Positions 41,834-52,711 of a DNA stretch of 64,000 nt are shown here, in pieces. Source of the stretch: Quercus robur. Its lineage: Eukaryota > Streptophyta > Magnoliopsida > Fagales > Fagaceae. The first letter of the stretch is position 1. Every line of letters begins with the position of its first letter. The stretch spans positions 63,812,290 through 63,876,289 of the forward strand of contig NC_065537.1 in the NCBI RefSeq assembly GCF_932294415.1, given 5' to 3'. The notes under the pieces are model-generated. The model had not been told where the DNA came from and did not search any database. It was given only the letters and a program-made list of their open reading frames with translations. Both the position numbers and the translations under genes were made by a program.

Positions 41834-41841
41834 TCAAAGAA

Positions 41842-42914
41842 TAGGTTGCACGGACACGCCATTTTTGGCGTCGTGTCGGTGTCGGACACGTGTCGGACAC
41901 CGGAACGGGTACGACTCGCCAGATTCCGGTGTCCGGCGAGTGTCTCTTTTTTTTTTTTTTTTTCGCTTCTCCGACACGGCGCCGACACGGCTCCGACACG
42001 CCAGCGGTGAAAAAAAAAAGGAAATCACAGATTTTGACTTACCAATACCATTGATTTTGTGAAACAACAAGCCTGAGAAGTCCCGAAACCCACATCTCAA
42101 GTTCTCACTTCTCAACCCATCCACCCTCTGCTCTGCCCGCTGCTGCCGCTGCCCTCTGTTCCTCGCCGGAGCTAGATCGGGCCGATCGGCGAGCTCCATC
42201 GACGTCGACGCCGTGTTTGTCCCTTCCGATCTCTCTCTCTCTCGGCGTCAGGTCCTACCTCTTTAAGCTTCTCTCTGTTTTTTCTTTTTTTTCAGATATT
42301 CGGCCATTTGGTTTGGGTGAATGACTGAATGGGTTAGTGGGTTACTTATAACGCGTTTTTTTTTTTTAATCCCACTCTCACTGTCCCGTTACTGTGTTTC
42401 TTTACTCAGCCCTTCAGCCTTTTGTTTTGCCTCAAATTATAATGTTTATTATAAATGGGTCCTGTTAACAAATCTATTTTTGAAAAAATTTTATTAAGAA
42501 TTAAAAAGGTTGTCAAAATTTTTTTAATTTCTGATAAACTTTTTTCAAAATTGGTTTAGTATTTTGTGCCCTTAGGATACATATTAGTAAAATCCATTAG
42601 AAATTTAGTGATTTTTGTTTTTGTATGTCCTGCTATAGTTTTATTTATTTATTTATTAAAGTTAAATATTATAGGTGATTTTACTAAAATGAATATTGAA
42701 AGTGAAAAATCAGCTCAGTCATTTGCCTAATTTAAATTCTAGACATAAACGTATTTTATGTCTAAAAATATTTAAAAATATGCCTAAATATAAAATTTAA
42801 TTAATTATTTAACCGCCGTGTCCCCGCCGTGTCGTGTCCTTATTTTTAAAAAATTGGCGTATCCCTGTGTCCGTGTCCGTGTCGTGTCCGTGTCCGTGTC
42901 CGTGTCCGTGCAAC
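41842..42914. mobile_element. Non-autonomous hAT-like element with GTGTCGG/GTGTCCG subterminal arrays
   Basis: Inverted ends: left taggttgcacggacacg, right (reverse complement) gttgcacggacacgg; the shared core gttgcacggacacg is exact. The flanks tcaaagaa (41834-41841) and ataaagaa (42915-42922) match at 6 of 8 bases, an imperfect hAT-type 8-bp duplication. Dense GTGTCGGACACG-type motifs at 41870-41945 and 41975-42000 and a (GTGTCC)n-like array at 42820-42910 are subterminal repeats. The interior has a GC-rich leader-like part (42100-42250) and an AT-rich part; no transposase domain was found. Confidence 0.7.
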
Positions 42915-42982
42915 ATAAAGAAATTTGGAGGTTGGAGGTGGAAGCCATAGGAGTAAAAAGCATAAAGACATAGCAATGATCC

Positions 42983-43218
42983 ATGAAACAGATAGTTGTA
43001 AGCGAGCAAGACTTAACAGGCGAATGGTACTCAACCTTAACCTTAACCGCCTTGGGAAAGTATTTCAAATGCTCAATGTTTGCAGCGATCAACCCCTTCA
43101 CTTATAAATGGTTTTTCTCACTCGGTTGTTGTCTTAATGGTGATGTTGCTACTACAACTACTGTGCAAGAATTTGGGATACATCTGCCTACAAATGCTAG
43201 TGCCTTGGATAAGAGCTT
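42983..43218 (+). CDS. Unrecognised exon-like ORF
   Basis: One frame stays open over about 78 codons and ends at a good splice-donor context, cag|gtacta (donor at about 43225). It reads with plausible protein composition, for example DLTGEWYSTLTL, YKWFFSLGCCL and EFGIHLPTNA. I do not recognise the family. The start ATG at 42983 is only the first in the frame, and an in-frame stop lies just upstream. No further exon could be found between here and the CRK gene. It may be a fragment of a host gene that the hAT element at 41842-42914 or another rearrangement separated from the rest. It could also be a chance ORF. Confidence 0.35.
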
Positions 43219-43229
43219 ACAGGTACTAA

Positions 43230-44080
43230 TTTCATAATTTTTCATAATTGTACTGATACAGTAATTAGCTTGGTTGTAGTATTTCATTGGTTGTCACTTG
43301 CCTAAAAGTCTATTGAATCTTCGCTTAGGCTTTTTATTGCATGATTAATTGTCTTTTGGGTAGTGTAAATGGCCTAAATTATTTTGTGATTTAGCAGGGA
43401 TCTATTAAAATGAAAGCTACCATGTTATAGGTTTCACCGTAAAGGCCTGATGCCTTTTTTAAAACCAGCTCATGTTGTGATCTATTATTCATGCCCTGGA
43501 TCGATTTCCCTTGATAATGTTCATTGTTGTTGCTTGCTATTTTTATTTAAATGATAAAGGACTAAAACACATTTTATATATGTATATATTTTCTTTTTTT
43601 GATTCGAAACACATTTTGGATTAAATATTGATGGAGTTATCCCAACCATAGTAAAATGTAAATTAAACAGCTTTTACAGCCATCAAATATTTTGGTCTAT
43701 TATTCAAGCCTTGGATTGTCCGTAATACTGTTAGAAAATTCTCCATAATACACTTACTTTCTTGGCAACTAGCTAGCAGTTGACCCCTGACTTTGAGTAC
43801 TGAAATAATAATAATAATAATAAGAGAAATGCTAACGGATAATAGTAAATAAAATAAAAATCTAGGACCAATGACTTTCTTGCTGACTTCCATGACGAAT
43901 GTGCAGTTGTGAACTGAGAAAGGGAGAGGGTTGTAGAGATAGACCCAGGATATGTATAACAATCTATTCCAACAATTTCCCATCTCCAATAACTCTCTTT
44001 GATCAAAGCATCCCTCCCCACTTCATTTTTTATCTGTCTAGATTTTGTAATACAGAGCATACAAGTTTGTACCCTTCTCA
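43230..44080. other. Sequence upstream of the CRK gene, with W-box-like motif
   Basis: No gene is supported. A TTGACC motif (W-box core) lies at 43780-43785, and a TGACTT close by. WRKY-responsive W-boxes are typical of CRK promoters, so this may be regulatory. An ATA run occurs near 43804-43823. Confidence 0.4.
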
Positions 44081-47000
44081 ATGTGTAATTCAAGTTTAAT
44101 CACGATTGCTCTTGCTTTTCTCATAAGCCTCAGTCTCTGTCTTCCCCTTGCAGTTGCACAAACACAATCATGTTCCAACACAGGCACATTATCTAATAAC
44201 AGCACCTATGCCAATAATCTCAATCTTTTACTCTCTTCTCTCCCTTCTAATGTCATGGCCAATGGTGGCTTTTGCAACACTTCTGCTGGCCAAGATCCCA
44301 ACAAAATTTATGCACTTGCACTGTGTAGAGGAGACCTTGATACGGATACATGTTACAATTGTGCGAACACCTCGAGCCCAGATATCACAAAGCAGTGTCC
44401 TGACCAAAAAGAAGCAATCATATATGGGGGGGGGGGGGGGGGGGGGGGTGTGTGACTGTATTCTACGGTACTCAAACAGAAACATTTTTGGCACCATGCA
44501 GGTTTTGCCTTCTAAGTGTGTGTCTAATCCCAATAACATTTCATCAACGGATTTGGATCAGTTCAATCAAACACTATATAATTTGATGGAGAGCCTTGTC
44601 ACACAGGCATTGGGTTCCTCTAGTATAAAGTACTTTGCAGCTGGGGACAAAAGCTTCAGTAGCTCAAGAAACACAAACGTGTATGGACTTGTGCAGTGCA
44701 CCCCAGATTTATCCCAGATGGATTGCAGAAGTTGCTTAGAAGGCGCAGTAGCAGATATTTCAAGCTGTTCTGGTGGGAAGGAAGGGGGAAGAGTTCTTAA
44801 ACCTAGCTGTATTGCTTGGTTCGAGGTGTTTCAGTTTTATCATTCAACTTCTGTCCCTTCTTCTCCCACAACACCAGTGATCCCTCCAACCTCAGATAAT
44901 TCTTCTCCCACAAAAACAAGAAGAGGTGTGTCCATATTTATCTGGCTTTCATAAGTAGACATGTAAGATTGTAATAGAAAATTTTTGTGAACGCTTTCTG
45001 CATTCTAACAAAAATATTATCCAAGGAGAATATCAATTTATGACAAAAGTCACTGCCTAGAATTAAGAAGCCAATATCAAATTTTTTTCTTTCCAATTTG
45101 AGTTTTTAATTTTAAATTAAGATTGATTTTCTTTCCTGTTTTAGTTCGATGGTCATCTTTTGGTGTTTTTAATGGAAATGTCTAGGGTTCAAATCCCCTC
45201 ACCCCCAAGTTTCGAATTAACAACAAACACTAGAGGTCTACTATTAGTCTAAAGGTTCCATACTTCCATCCTCACGAAAGGTCACATGTTTGTATGCTTA
45301 AAATTAAAAAAATTGGAACAAAACCTTTGTGTTTGAACTTAATTATATTGCAGACCAATTGAGAATTTGTACATTCAAACAATTTTTAATTTGAACCCAC
45401 TTATGGCTTGCAGAGAACAGTAGCACATCCTGCCTTATTGTTTTCGTTGTTGTTCCAATTGTCGGCTTAATGACAATAATCACGCTTGCTTGGGCAATTC
45501 TGCAGAAGAAGAAGTCAAAGCAAAATGTTGATAGTAAGTTATATATGCTCCACTATTTACTAGTTAAAGCTGACAAAATTAGGAGTTGACATGGTGCAAC
45601 TTAGAAGAAAGAATGGCTTTAGACCATAAATGTTGATAGTAAGTCAGTATGCTGTTTGCTTGTAGATCTTAATAACAGTTGAATGTCAACTTTATGAGAT
45701 ATCATGGACCATAGATTTCCAAAATGAGTAACTCCTAGAATCCAACAAAATTGAGCATTACTTTAAGAGTTTTTTTTTTTTTTTTTTGGAACAAAAGAAA
45801 AAAGAAAAATAGAAATTTAGTTAAATTCTTCTAATGGTTAGGTTTGCAAAAATAATTCAAGGAATTGTGTTTATAAAATAATTTTTCCCTTTGATCAAGA
45901 GAAGTAATATATCTTAAAGTAATGTGGTGTGGGTATGCGGGGAAACACGTGATTGAAACGTATTGTTTATTCCATTTCTTGTCTGGAACAAAAACTTAGT
46001 TCCCTGATGAAATGCAGTTTCAAAATAACCTTTTAGGAATTTAGAATGGGTATAGTTTAAAATAGGTTTTTGTGCAAACCACACCCGTAAATTTATATAA
46101 TATATACAGGTAGAGATTCTAAGATAATTTTTGTGATGCATATTTTGAAATCTATAACAAAGGATCTGTCATAATGTCGCTCTAATTCATTTTCACTTGA
46201 CACTTTTATCAAGATGATGATGTTATGAAAAGGCTGGAAGCATTGAAATTCAACTTCAGCACAATAAAAGCAGCAACAAATAACTTTTCTAATGCCAATA
46301 AGCTTGGAGAGGGCAGATTTGGTTCAGTATACAAGGTGATACAAGCATTGCCTTGGAAAAATTATGTGTATGGGGAACTTGAATTTCTCATGCAATGAAT
46401 TTTCCCCTGATGTTTAAAATTTAAATAGCACAAAAACATTATATACTGTTTCTGATGGACATCCTATGTCCATTTACCACCCATATTTTTTTTCAAAATT
46501 GTTGTTATATTTAGCATGAAGAGCTTATCTTTATTTGCTCGTATAAATTTTCAGGCTAGACTTCCAAATGGACAAGAATTCGCTGTGAAGAGACTATTTC
46601 ACAAGACTGAGCATACTGAAGAGCAATTCGAGAATGAGATCCTGTTGGTGGCTAAGCTCCAACATAAGTGTCTAGTTAGCCTTCAAGGTTTTTGCTCCGA
46701 AGGAAGGGAAAGAATCCTTATTTATGAGTTAGTTGGCAATGGAAGCCTGGATCAATTTATATATGGTATGACTTTAATATATTGCAAAAGTATTAATATT
46801 CCTATGCAGTAACTCCTAGTAATACCACAACTTGGAATTGATCATATGAATATGTAGATCCCATCAAGCGTGCCCAGATGAATTGGGAAAGGCGTTATAA
46901 TATCATTTATGGCATTGCTCGGGGAATTCTTTACCTTCATGAAGATTCTCGCCTTAAGATTATACATTGAGATCTCAAACCAAGTAATATCTTGTTAGAT

Positions 47001-47939
47001 GAAGAGATGAATCCTAAAATTTCAGACTTTGGCCTGGCAAGGCTATTTGATGCGGTCAGAGTCAAGACAAGACATGTAGATGTGTGGGGACATAGTAAGT
47101 ACCAAGCTCTCCCTAATGATTCTAACTTATTACTGATTTTCAAGTGGCTGGTAATCCAAGTCATAATAAAGAAATATAAAGTTGTTAAGCATTGAATGTC
47201 TTATATAGACATACTAAATTCTTAATTAGATTTTTCTGATGAGCAGTGTTTATAATACCCATGTCACGATTTCAGTTGTTTATTTGCACACGTGTAAAAT
47301 TGTATAAAATAAAGTGTGTGCAACAAGTTGAACCCTTTTCTGATTAATGATTTTGGAACAGTGGATATATGGTTCCAGAATATATATCACATGGGCATTA
47401 CTCAGTGAAGTCAGATGTCTTTAGTTTTGGTATCTTAGTTCTAGAGATTGTGAGTGGTAAGAAGAAGAGTTGGCTTTGCAATACTGATGATGTAGAGCTC
47501 CTTCTAAGCTATGTAAGTGTCCCTGTCATATTTCATGAAGCTACATTACTCTTTATGAGGATGCTCTTTTTCTGAGGTGTGTAGAGTTTCAATATATGAA
47601 TTCATGTACTGCTTGCAGGCATGGACTAATTGGAGAGAAGGGACAGCTTCAAATCTGATAGACCAGACACTTGGGGACAGTTCAAGGAGTGAAATAATGA
47701 GATGCATTCATATTGGGTTATTATGCGTTCAAGAAAATGTAGCATACCGACCCACCATGGCATCAGTAGTCCAAATGCTCAGTAGCGACTGCTCAAGCCT
47801 CCCAACACCTGCACGACCTGCATTTCTTATATATAGTGACATAGAGCGAGACATTACTTTGCTAGCATCTACTTCAGGGGCTTCTGAGTCTGAAAAATCC
47901 AAGGATAGAGATGGGACATCGTACCTTTTGGTTCACTGA
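44081..47939 (+). pseudogene. Cysteine-rich receptor-like kinase (CRK/DUF26 RLK), probably a pseudogene
   Basis: Readable exons: 44081-44925, 45414-45533, 46214-46335, 46555-46765, 46858-47094, 47362-47512 and 47619-47939, the usual seven-exon CRK layout. A signal peptide (MCNSSLITIALAFLISLSL...) precedes two DUF26 domains with CX8CX2C motifs, CRGDLDTDTCYNC and CTPDLSQMDCRSC. Exon 2 encodes the transmembrane helix and a KKKSKQN stop-transfer. The kinase shows LGEGRFGSVYK, FAVKR-like EFAVKRL, DFGLARL, GYMVPEY and [16 protein letters not shown]. Three lesions are visible. A run of 23 G (44426-44448) shifts the frame in the first DUF26 domain. The HRD Arg of the catalytic loop is a TGA stop (46968-46970, IIH-stop-DLKPSN). 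Exon 5 is out of phase by one base with exon 6. The G run could be an assembly error, but the other two are separate. Members sense extracellular cues in defence and stress. Confidence 0.88.
44426..44448 (+). repeat. Run of 23 G in the CRK first exon
   Basis: A homopolymer of 23 G interrupts the conserved part between the first DUF26 CX8CX2C motif and RYSNRNIFG. In other CRKs this place reads like IIWYDYCxLRYSN. Upstream and downstream sequence are in different frames. Such a run is prone to polymerase slippage and to sequencing error. Confidence 0.85.
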
Positions 47940-49080
47940 AACATCGTGTGAGTTGTATCCTAAACAATAGACAAGGAAAGGATTTACTGATTTAGTACAG
48001 CAAAGAGGAATTAAATTGGTAACATGTAAAATTAATTTGATTAAAACATTCTGTGGAAACCTTATTGTTGTTCGTTGTCATATAGGGGAATTTTTAGATA
48101 TGGTTTGAGCTATAATGGAGAAAGTCATAAGACAGTGAATGCTAATATTCAATCATATATGCTTAGTCTCATACTTAGACCCATAAAATCACGGGACTTT
48201 CACTTCAATTGGAATTCACACGTGGACCATATGAAATAATTATTGAATAGGTGAATTTGCATAGTAGCAGCAAATTAATCTTCCATGGCTCAACTATAGT
48301 AAGAGAAGATTGTTGTAAGAGAAGTTCTACAATCTCAGGAAAATTTTTTTTCCTAGACTCTGCAACTCATAAATAACTTACAGAGAAAACTTTTCACTGC
48401 ACCAGAATTTCTAGACTCTTTAACTAAATGAATTGCCTCCATGGTCTACAGATGAAACACTTGTGATCAATTTCATTGATTGCGCATATGATAAGGAAAG
48501 TAGCTTGGATCTCTCATGAAAGCACTAGCATGGAGGCTGAGTTTTCTTCACTAAACCACAACAACTAGCCTCTCTTGCAGTTAAAAATGTGCTTAAGAAG
48601 TTTTTAAATAGATGTTTAAATTAGGGTTAAACACCGACTAAAACAGAGTTCAAATATAAATAAGCACACTGTTTCCTGCAGTCTCTCTTGAGCGGGCTTG
48701 ATCTTCACTTGAGCGAGCATGTTTATCTTTGTTTGAGCAGCTTTGACCTCCACTTAAGTGAAACTCTTTCAGCAACAATTCAGACTTTCTTCTATACACT
48801 TTAACCCATTTTACATCAAATAAAATACATCAAGAATTGAATTTGATTACAAGCAAATGGAATGAAATTAGCCAACACTAAAAAAACTAACATATATTAT
48901 TGACGGAGAATTACTGGTTTGACTCAAGATTTCTCTTGTTTTCCCTCTTTGGTTATTACTTATCAAGAAGATAATATCAACCTGATGTGGCTCCACACAC
49001 CAATAAAAATAAACAATTTAATATAAAAAATGTTAGTTTTACTTCTTTATAGTTATTAATTTGGAAAAAAAGAGAAGGCT
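47940..49080. other. Intergenic sequence downstream of the CRK pseudogene
   Basis: Nothing could be supported as a gene. The first part is probably CRK 3' UTR. Confidence 0.4.
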
Positions 49081-49420
49081 CTAATTATTAGTCTAATGGT
49101 TCCATACTCATGAAGGATCGCATATTTGTATCCTTAAAATAAAAAATTGGAACAGTACCTTTGTATTTCAACTTAATTATATTACAGACCAATTGAGAAT
49201 TTGCATGTTCAAACAGTTTTTAATTCGACCCCACTTATGGCTTGCAGAGACCAGTAAGACATACTGGCGTGTTATTGCAGTTGTTGTTCCAATTGTCAGC
49301 TTAATGACAGTTGTTGCGCTTGCTTGGGCAATTCCGCAGAAGAGGAAGTCAAAGCAAAATGTTGATAGTAAGTTATATATGCTCCACTATTTACTTGTTA
49401 AAGTTTAAAAAGTTAAAGAA
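49080..49420 (+). pseudogene. Stray duplicate of the CRK transmembrane exon and flanking introns
   Basis: This segment matches 45237-45570 of the CRK closely, covering the end of intron 1, the exon and the start of intron 2. The exon copy is about 49249-49368 and reads ETSKTYWRVIAVVVPIVSLM and then AWAIPQKRKSKQNVD, keeping both splice sites. No DUF26 exon before it and no kinase exon after it was found. It is a leftover of a tandem CRK duplication or a partial copy. Confidence 0.85.
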
Positions 49421-49569
49421 TTGACAAGATGCTTTATGGCTATGAGTGGTTTATATTGCCTCTGATGCTTTAGTGAGATAAATCATGCAGATGACTTGCT
49501 GCAAGTATTCTATTGTTTTCCAGAAGTTATTTTCGTTCTTGTGTTTGATCTTCACTTTCATACAATTTC

Positions 49570-50823
49570 AGGTACTCAATTCTTGATGTGGTTTTCCGTG
49601 CAATTGAAGCTCTTTCTGCTTTAGATGGTCATTCTCAAGAAATCTGTTCAAATAAGGAACTTTTCAAACTAGCTTGTGACATGGTCAAACTCCCTGACAA
49701 AGTTGAGGTACATTGTAGGCTTGTAGCGTACACAGATATATGAAATTATTGGTGGTGCTGTCTCTTTTCATTCTTTCCAGTTAATTTTTTGATAGTTGGT
49801 TGCAAATATTTAAATTATCAATCAGTTCTTTTAAACTTTGGAAATTTGTGTCATTAATACTAAGTAGAAAAATAAATGGCTACTATAAGAAGCATTATAT
49901 AAATTGAAGTGACTACCTATTAATACTGATTTTTCTTGAAAAAATCTTCAAACATGAAAATTGTAAATCAGTAAGTAGAATTAGCGAAATTTTTTTTTGA
50001 AGGGCCCTTTGAGTTGATTTATACTTCTTTTGTAGGTTGCCAACTCTTGTGTTACTGCTGCAGTACTAATTGCAAATATTCTTTCTGAAGTAACTGATTT
50101 AGCTTCGGAGCTATCAGAGGGTAAATTATTTATGTTTGTTATCTGTTAATCTATCAAAAAAAAAAAAAAAAATTATGTTTGTTATCTGTAATGAATTTTT
50201 TTTTCCATAATGTCATCACCTTTTGTGTAATTTTTCTAACTTCTATTATGATTGGAAGTGACACTTTAGTTCCATCCAGATTTTCCATTCTTACAGGGGC
50301 TGCTTGATGTGTTTCCTTTTGCCTCGGATGACTTAGAAGCACGAAGTGCACTCTGGATCATTATTGCAAGGATACTGGTTCAAGTTCAGGAAAATGAGAT
50401 GAATAGATCAAGTTTATTTCAATATGTTTCAGTTCTTGTAGGCAAATCTGATCTGATTGAAAGATGAGCTTCTCGACTGCCAATCAAATGACTTAAGCAA
50501 AGGACACAAGGGCTTGACCACCTCTTGCACAAAATCAAATGCTAGAACTACAGCTGTATCCTGTTTTGCATTGGTTTTTTCAGTGACAATGACATATATT
50601 TGGATTTAGAAACTTTATGTACCTTTTGGCTCATTTGCGGTGTCTCGCAATATTTTTGTTTCCCTTGACCTATGTGACAGGTTAGAAGGATAATCAGTAC
50701 TTTAAATCAATGGACTGCTTCAAAGGATTCTGCTATAGAGAATAATATGAAGGGAAAACTTCTTGCAGATAATGACAATATTAATAGATTGTTGGATTGC
50801 TGTCATAAATATCTGAGTAAGCT
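49570..50823 (+). pseudogene. Broken exon cluster of an unrecognised host gene
   Basis: Four exon-like pieces with good acceptors and donors read as one helical protein. About 49572-49707 gives ILDVVFRAIEALSALDGHS...KLPDKVE. About 50036-50120 gives VANSCVTAAVLIANILSEVTDL. About 50297-50556 gives GLLDVFPFASDDLEARSALW. About 50683-50820 gives VRRIISTLNQWTASKDSA. The third piece has a one-base insertion near 50463 after SDLIE, so the frame shifts before DELLDCQSNDL. The start and end of the gene were not found. The helical pattern would fit an ARM/HEAT-like protein; I thought of a MULTIPOLAR SPINDLE 1 type meiotic protein but cannot support it. The cluster abuts the stray CRK exon copy, so it may have arrived by rearrangement. 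Confidence 0.65.
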
Positions 50824-51319
50824 GTGTTTCTCTATCTTCATTTGTCAATCTTATTTGTTGCAATGCTTCAAATGGTATAAACAGCTTGTATTTCATTCAC
50901 TACTGATTTGTTTTAGCCAATCGTAAAGCTTGAACAATGTTTTTGCTTGTTAATTATCTTGTTTAACAGCATATTTCTTTTTTATTTATTCAGTATGTAA
51001 CATCACTCAATTCATGTAATTTTAGTTAGAAGTTGAAGATACTATGAACACAAGGGGACATGGCACCCATAGACAAAGGGTGATAGGGAGAAAGATCCAA
51101 AGCAGTGTCTGGTCCTCGTCATTCGTCAATGTCATTTGAAGAATGAATTAGAAGTTAGCAAGGTTTGAGCATCAAGCCCATTTTCTATGTGATTGATCCC
51201 CAAGTGGGTAATGTTATTTCACTCGGTAATAAGATTAATATAAAACAGAAACAAAATGTGGGAAGGGGAATGAACAAGGGGTCAAATTTATTATGGTTAA
51301 CGTCAAATTTATTTCCTTT
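50824..51319. other. Non-coding stretch between fragments
   Basis: I see no gene or clear repeat here. Confidence 0.4.
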
Positions 51320-51640
51320 ATATGGTTAACATCTTTGGGAGAGGTTTAGAAAGGATGGGTTATTTATTATCTAAGAAACAGAAGTTTGATGTGAAATCTT
51401 ATTATCAGGTTCTTTTTTATGGCAACCAATTTGGAAGACCAAGGTTCCAAAGAAGTAGCCTTTTTGCTTGGACAGTGGTTCATGGCAAAGCTCTAACAGT
51501 GGGTAATCTTTGTGCAAGATCATCATTGTTTATTGGTGTTGTATGTGCAAAGTGATTGGGGAGTTGATCAATCACCTCTTGATGCATTGCATTATTCTAA
51601 GGACTTTGGTCTCTCATTTGGTGCGATGGTAAGTGCCTTC
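51320..51640 (+). mobile_element. LINE fragment (zf-RVT region)
   Basis: The translation runs KKQKFDVKSYYQVL, then FAWTVVHGKALTVGNLCAR and, with frame changes, a DHLLMHC-like end. This matches the zf-RVT zinc-binding region found near the end of plant LINE ORF2. The Cys pair expected in the middle is damaged. No tail is present on this piece; a possible RNase H continuation lies at 53610-53900. Confidence 0.7.
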
Positions 51641-51801
51641 CGCCCATAGCAACTTGTTATGGGTTTAAGTCTAGGAATCAACCTCTCCAAAAAAAAAATG
51701 GAGGTAAGACAGCCTATCAATCACCTCTCCCAGATCCTGCAGAAGCGGGAGCTTTGTGCACTAGGTATGACAATTATTTAATAGGGATTGTTAGAAGTAT
51801 G

Positions 51802-52711
51802 TAGGAATGGCAACGGGCCGAGTTCGGGCCGGGTTTTTGCATACCCGGACCCGACCCGCGGGCCTAGACCCGCGACCCGGCCCGATTATTAATCGTTTTT
51901 TTTTTTTTTTTCGGGGCCCAGACCCACCCCGCTGGGCCTCGTTTAGCCGCTTGGGGCCAAATCTGGCCCAACCAAAATTTTTTTTTAAGCCCATTAAGAT
52001 TTTTTGCCATATTCAAGCCCATTAACATTTTTTTGTATTAAGATTTTTGGCATTTGGGCCATGTTATATGGCAGCCAAATCAATCCAAATCATATGCAGC
52101 CAAATCAATCCAAATCATAGGTTAATCATAAATCAATAAATCACCTGTTAATTATACATTTATAAATTAATAAATCATAACTAAAATCACCCGTTAAATA
52201 TAAAAATAAAATAAATCCAACAAGTCCAAGAACTAAGTATCACAAGTCCAACAAGTTCAAGAAATTAAAAAGTTACAAAACAAATCCCACAAGTCTAAGA
52301 AATTTAAAAGGCTAAGAAATTACAAAATGTCTTATCCTCCACAAACCAACAAATTAATCCAACAAGTCTAAGAAATTAAAAAGGCTACTAAATTAATACA
52401 AAATGTCTAATCATCCACAATTGTGACACAACTCCTATCCTCTTCATTAGGCTTCCCATCATCAAGAATTGATTGAAGTGTACAATCTCCAGACATAGTT
52501 GAAGAACCTACAACAACAATGAATTAAAAAATGGAATAAACTTCATCAAATTGTAACTAGCAAATATAAAAATACAATTTTGATTTTATAAATAGAAATT
52601 AGACAATTGCTAACCGTTGATTTCACTCCATAACCAATTTTGAGCACACATCATTGCCTCTATAGTCTTGGGATGTAGCCTACTACGGTGTGGACTTAAA
52701 AGTCTCCCACT
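51802..52711 (-). mobile_element. 3' part of an autonomous hAT transposon, truncated at a junction with a repeat
   Basis: On the plus strand it begins taggaatggcaacgggcc, the known end of a widespread plant hAT family rich in GGCCCGACCCG-type subterminal sequence. The minus strand carries the C-terminus of a hAT (Ac/RICESLEEPER-type) transposase. It is cut off at 52711, where the 0.8-kb repeat copy 2 starts, so the other end and most of the transposase are missing. The element runs toward lower coordinates. Confidence 0.78.
52407..52711 (-). pseudogene. C-terminal exons of a hAT transposase
   Basis: Two exons on the minus strand: 52711-52615 and 52507-52407, joined by an intron with GT-AG ends and a matching phase (G split as g|gt). 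The first reads SGRLLSPHRSRLHPKTIEAM and on through CAQNWLWSEIN, which matches the GGRVLDPYRSSLxPxTVEALxCxxxWL block of the hAT dimerisation region. The second reads SSTMSGDCTLQSILDDGKP and ends in an acidic tail, RSCVTIVDD, with a stop. The GG of GGR reads SG, a small change. The catalytic core would lie upstream and is missing. Confidence 0.75.

Noticed and set aside
45130-45230. tRNA gene or SINE near 'ggttcaaatcccc' in CRK intron 1
   Set aside because: A B-box-like motif is present, but no tRNA cloverleaf could be formed; at most an old SINE fragment without definable ends.
51790-52025. ORFs on both strands in the GGCCCGACCCG-rich segment
   Set aside because: They lie in hAT subterminal repeats and have low-complexity translations.
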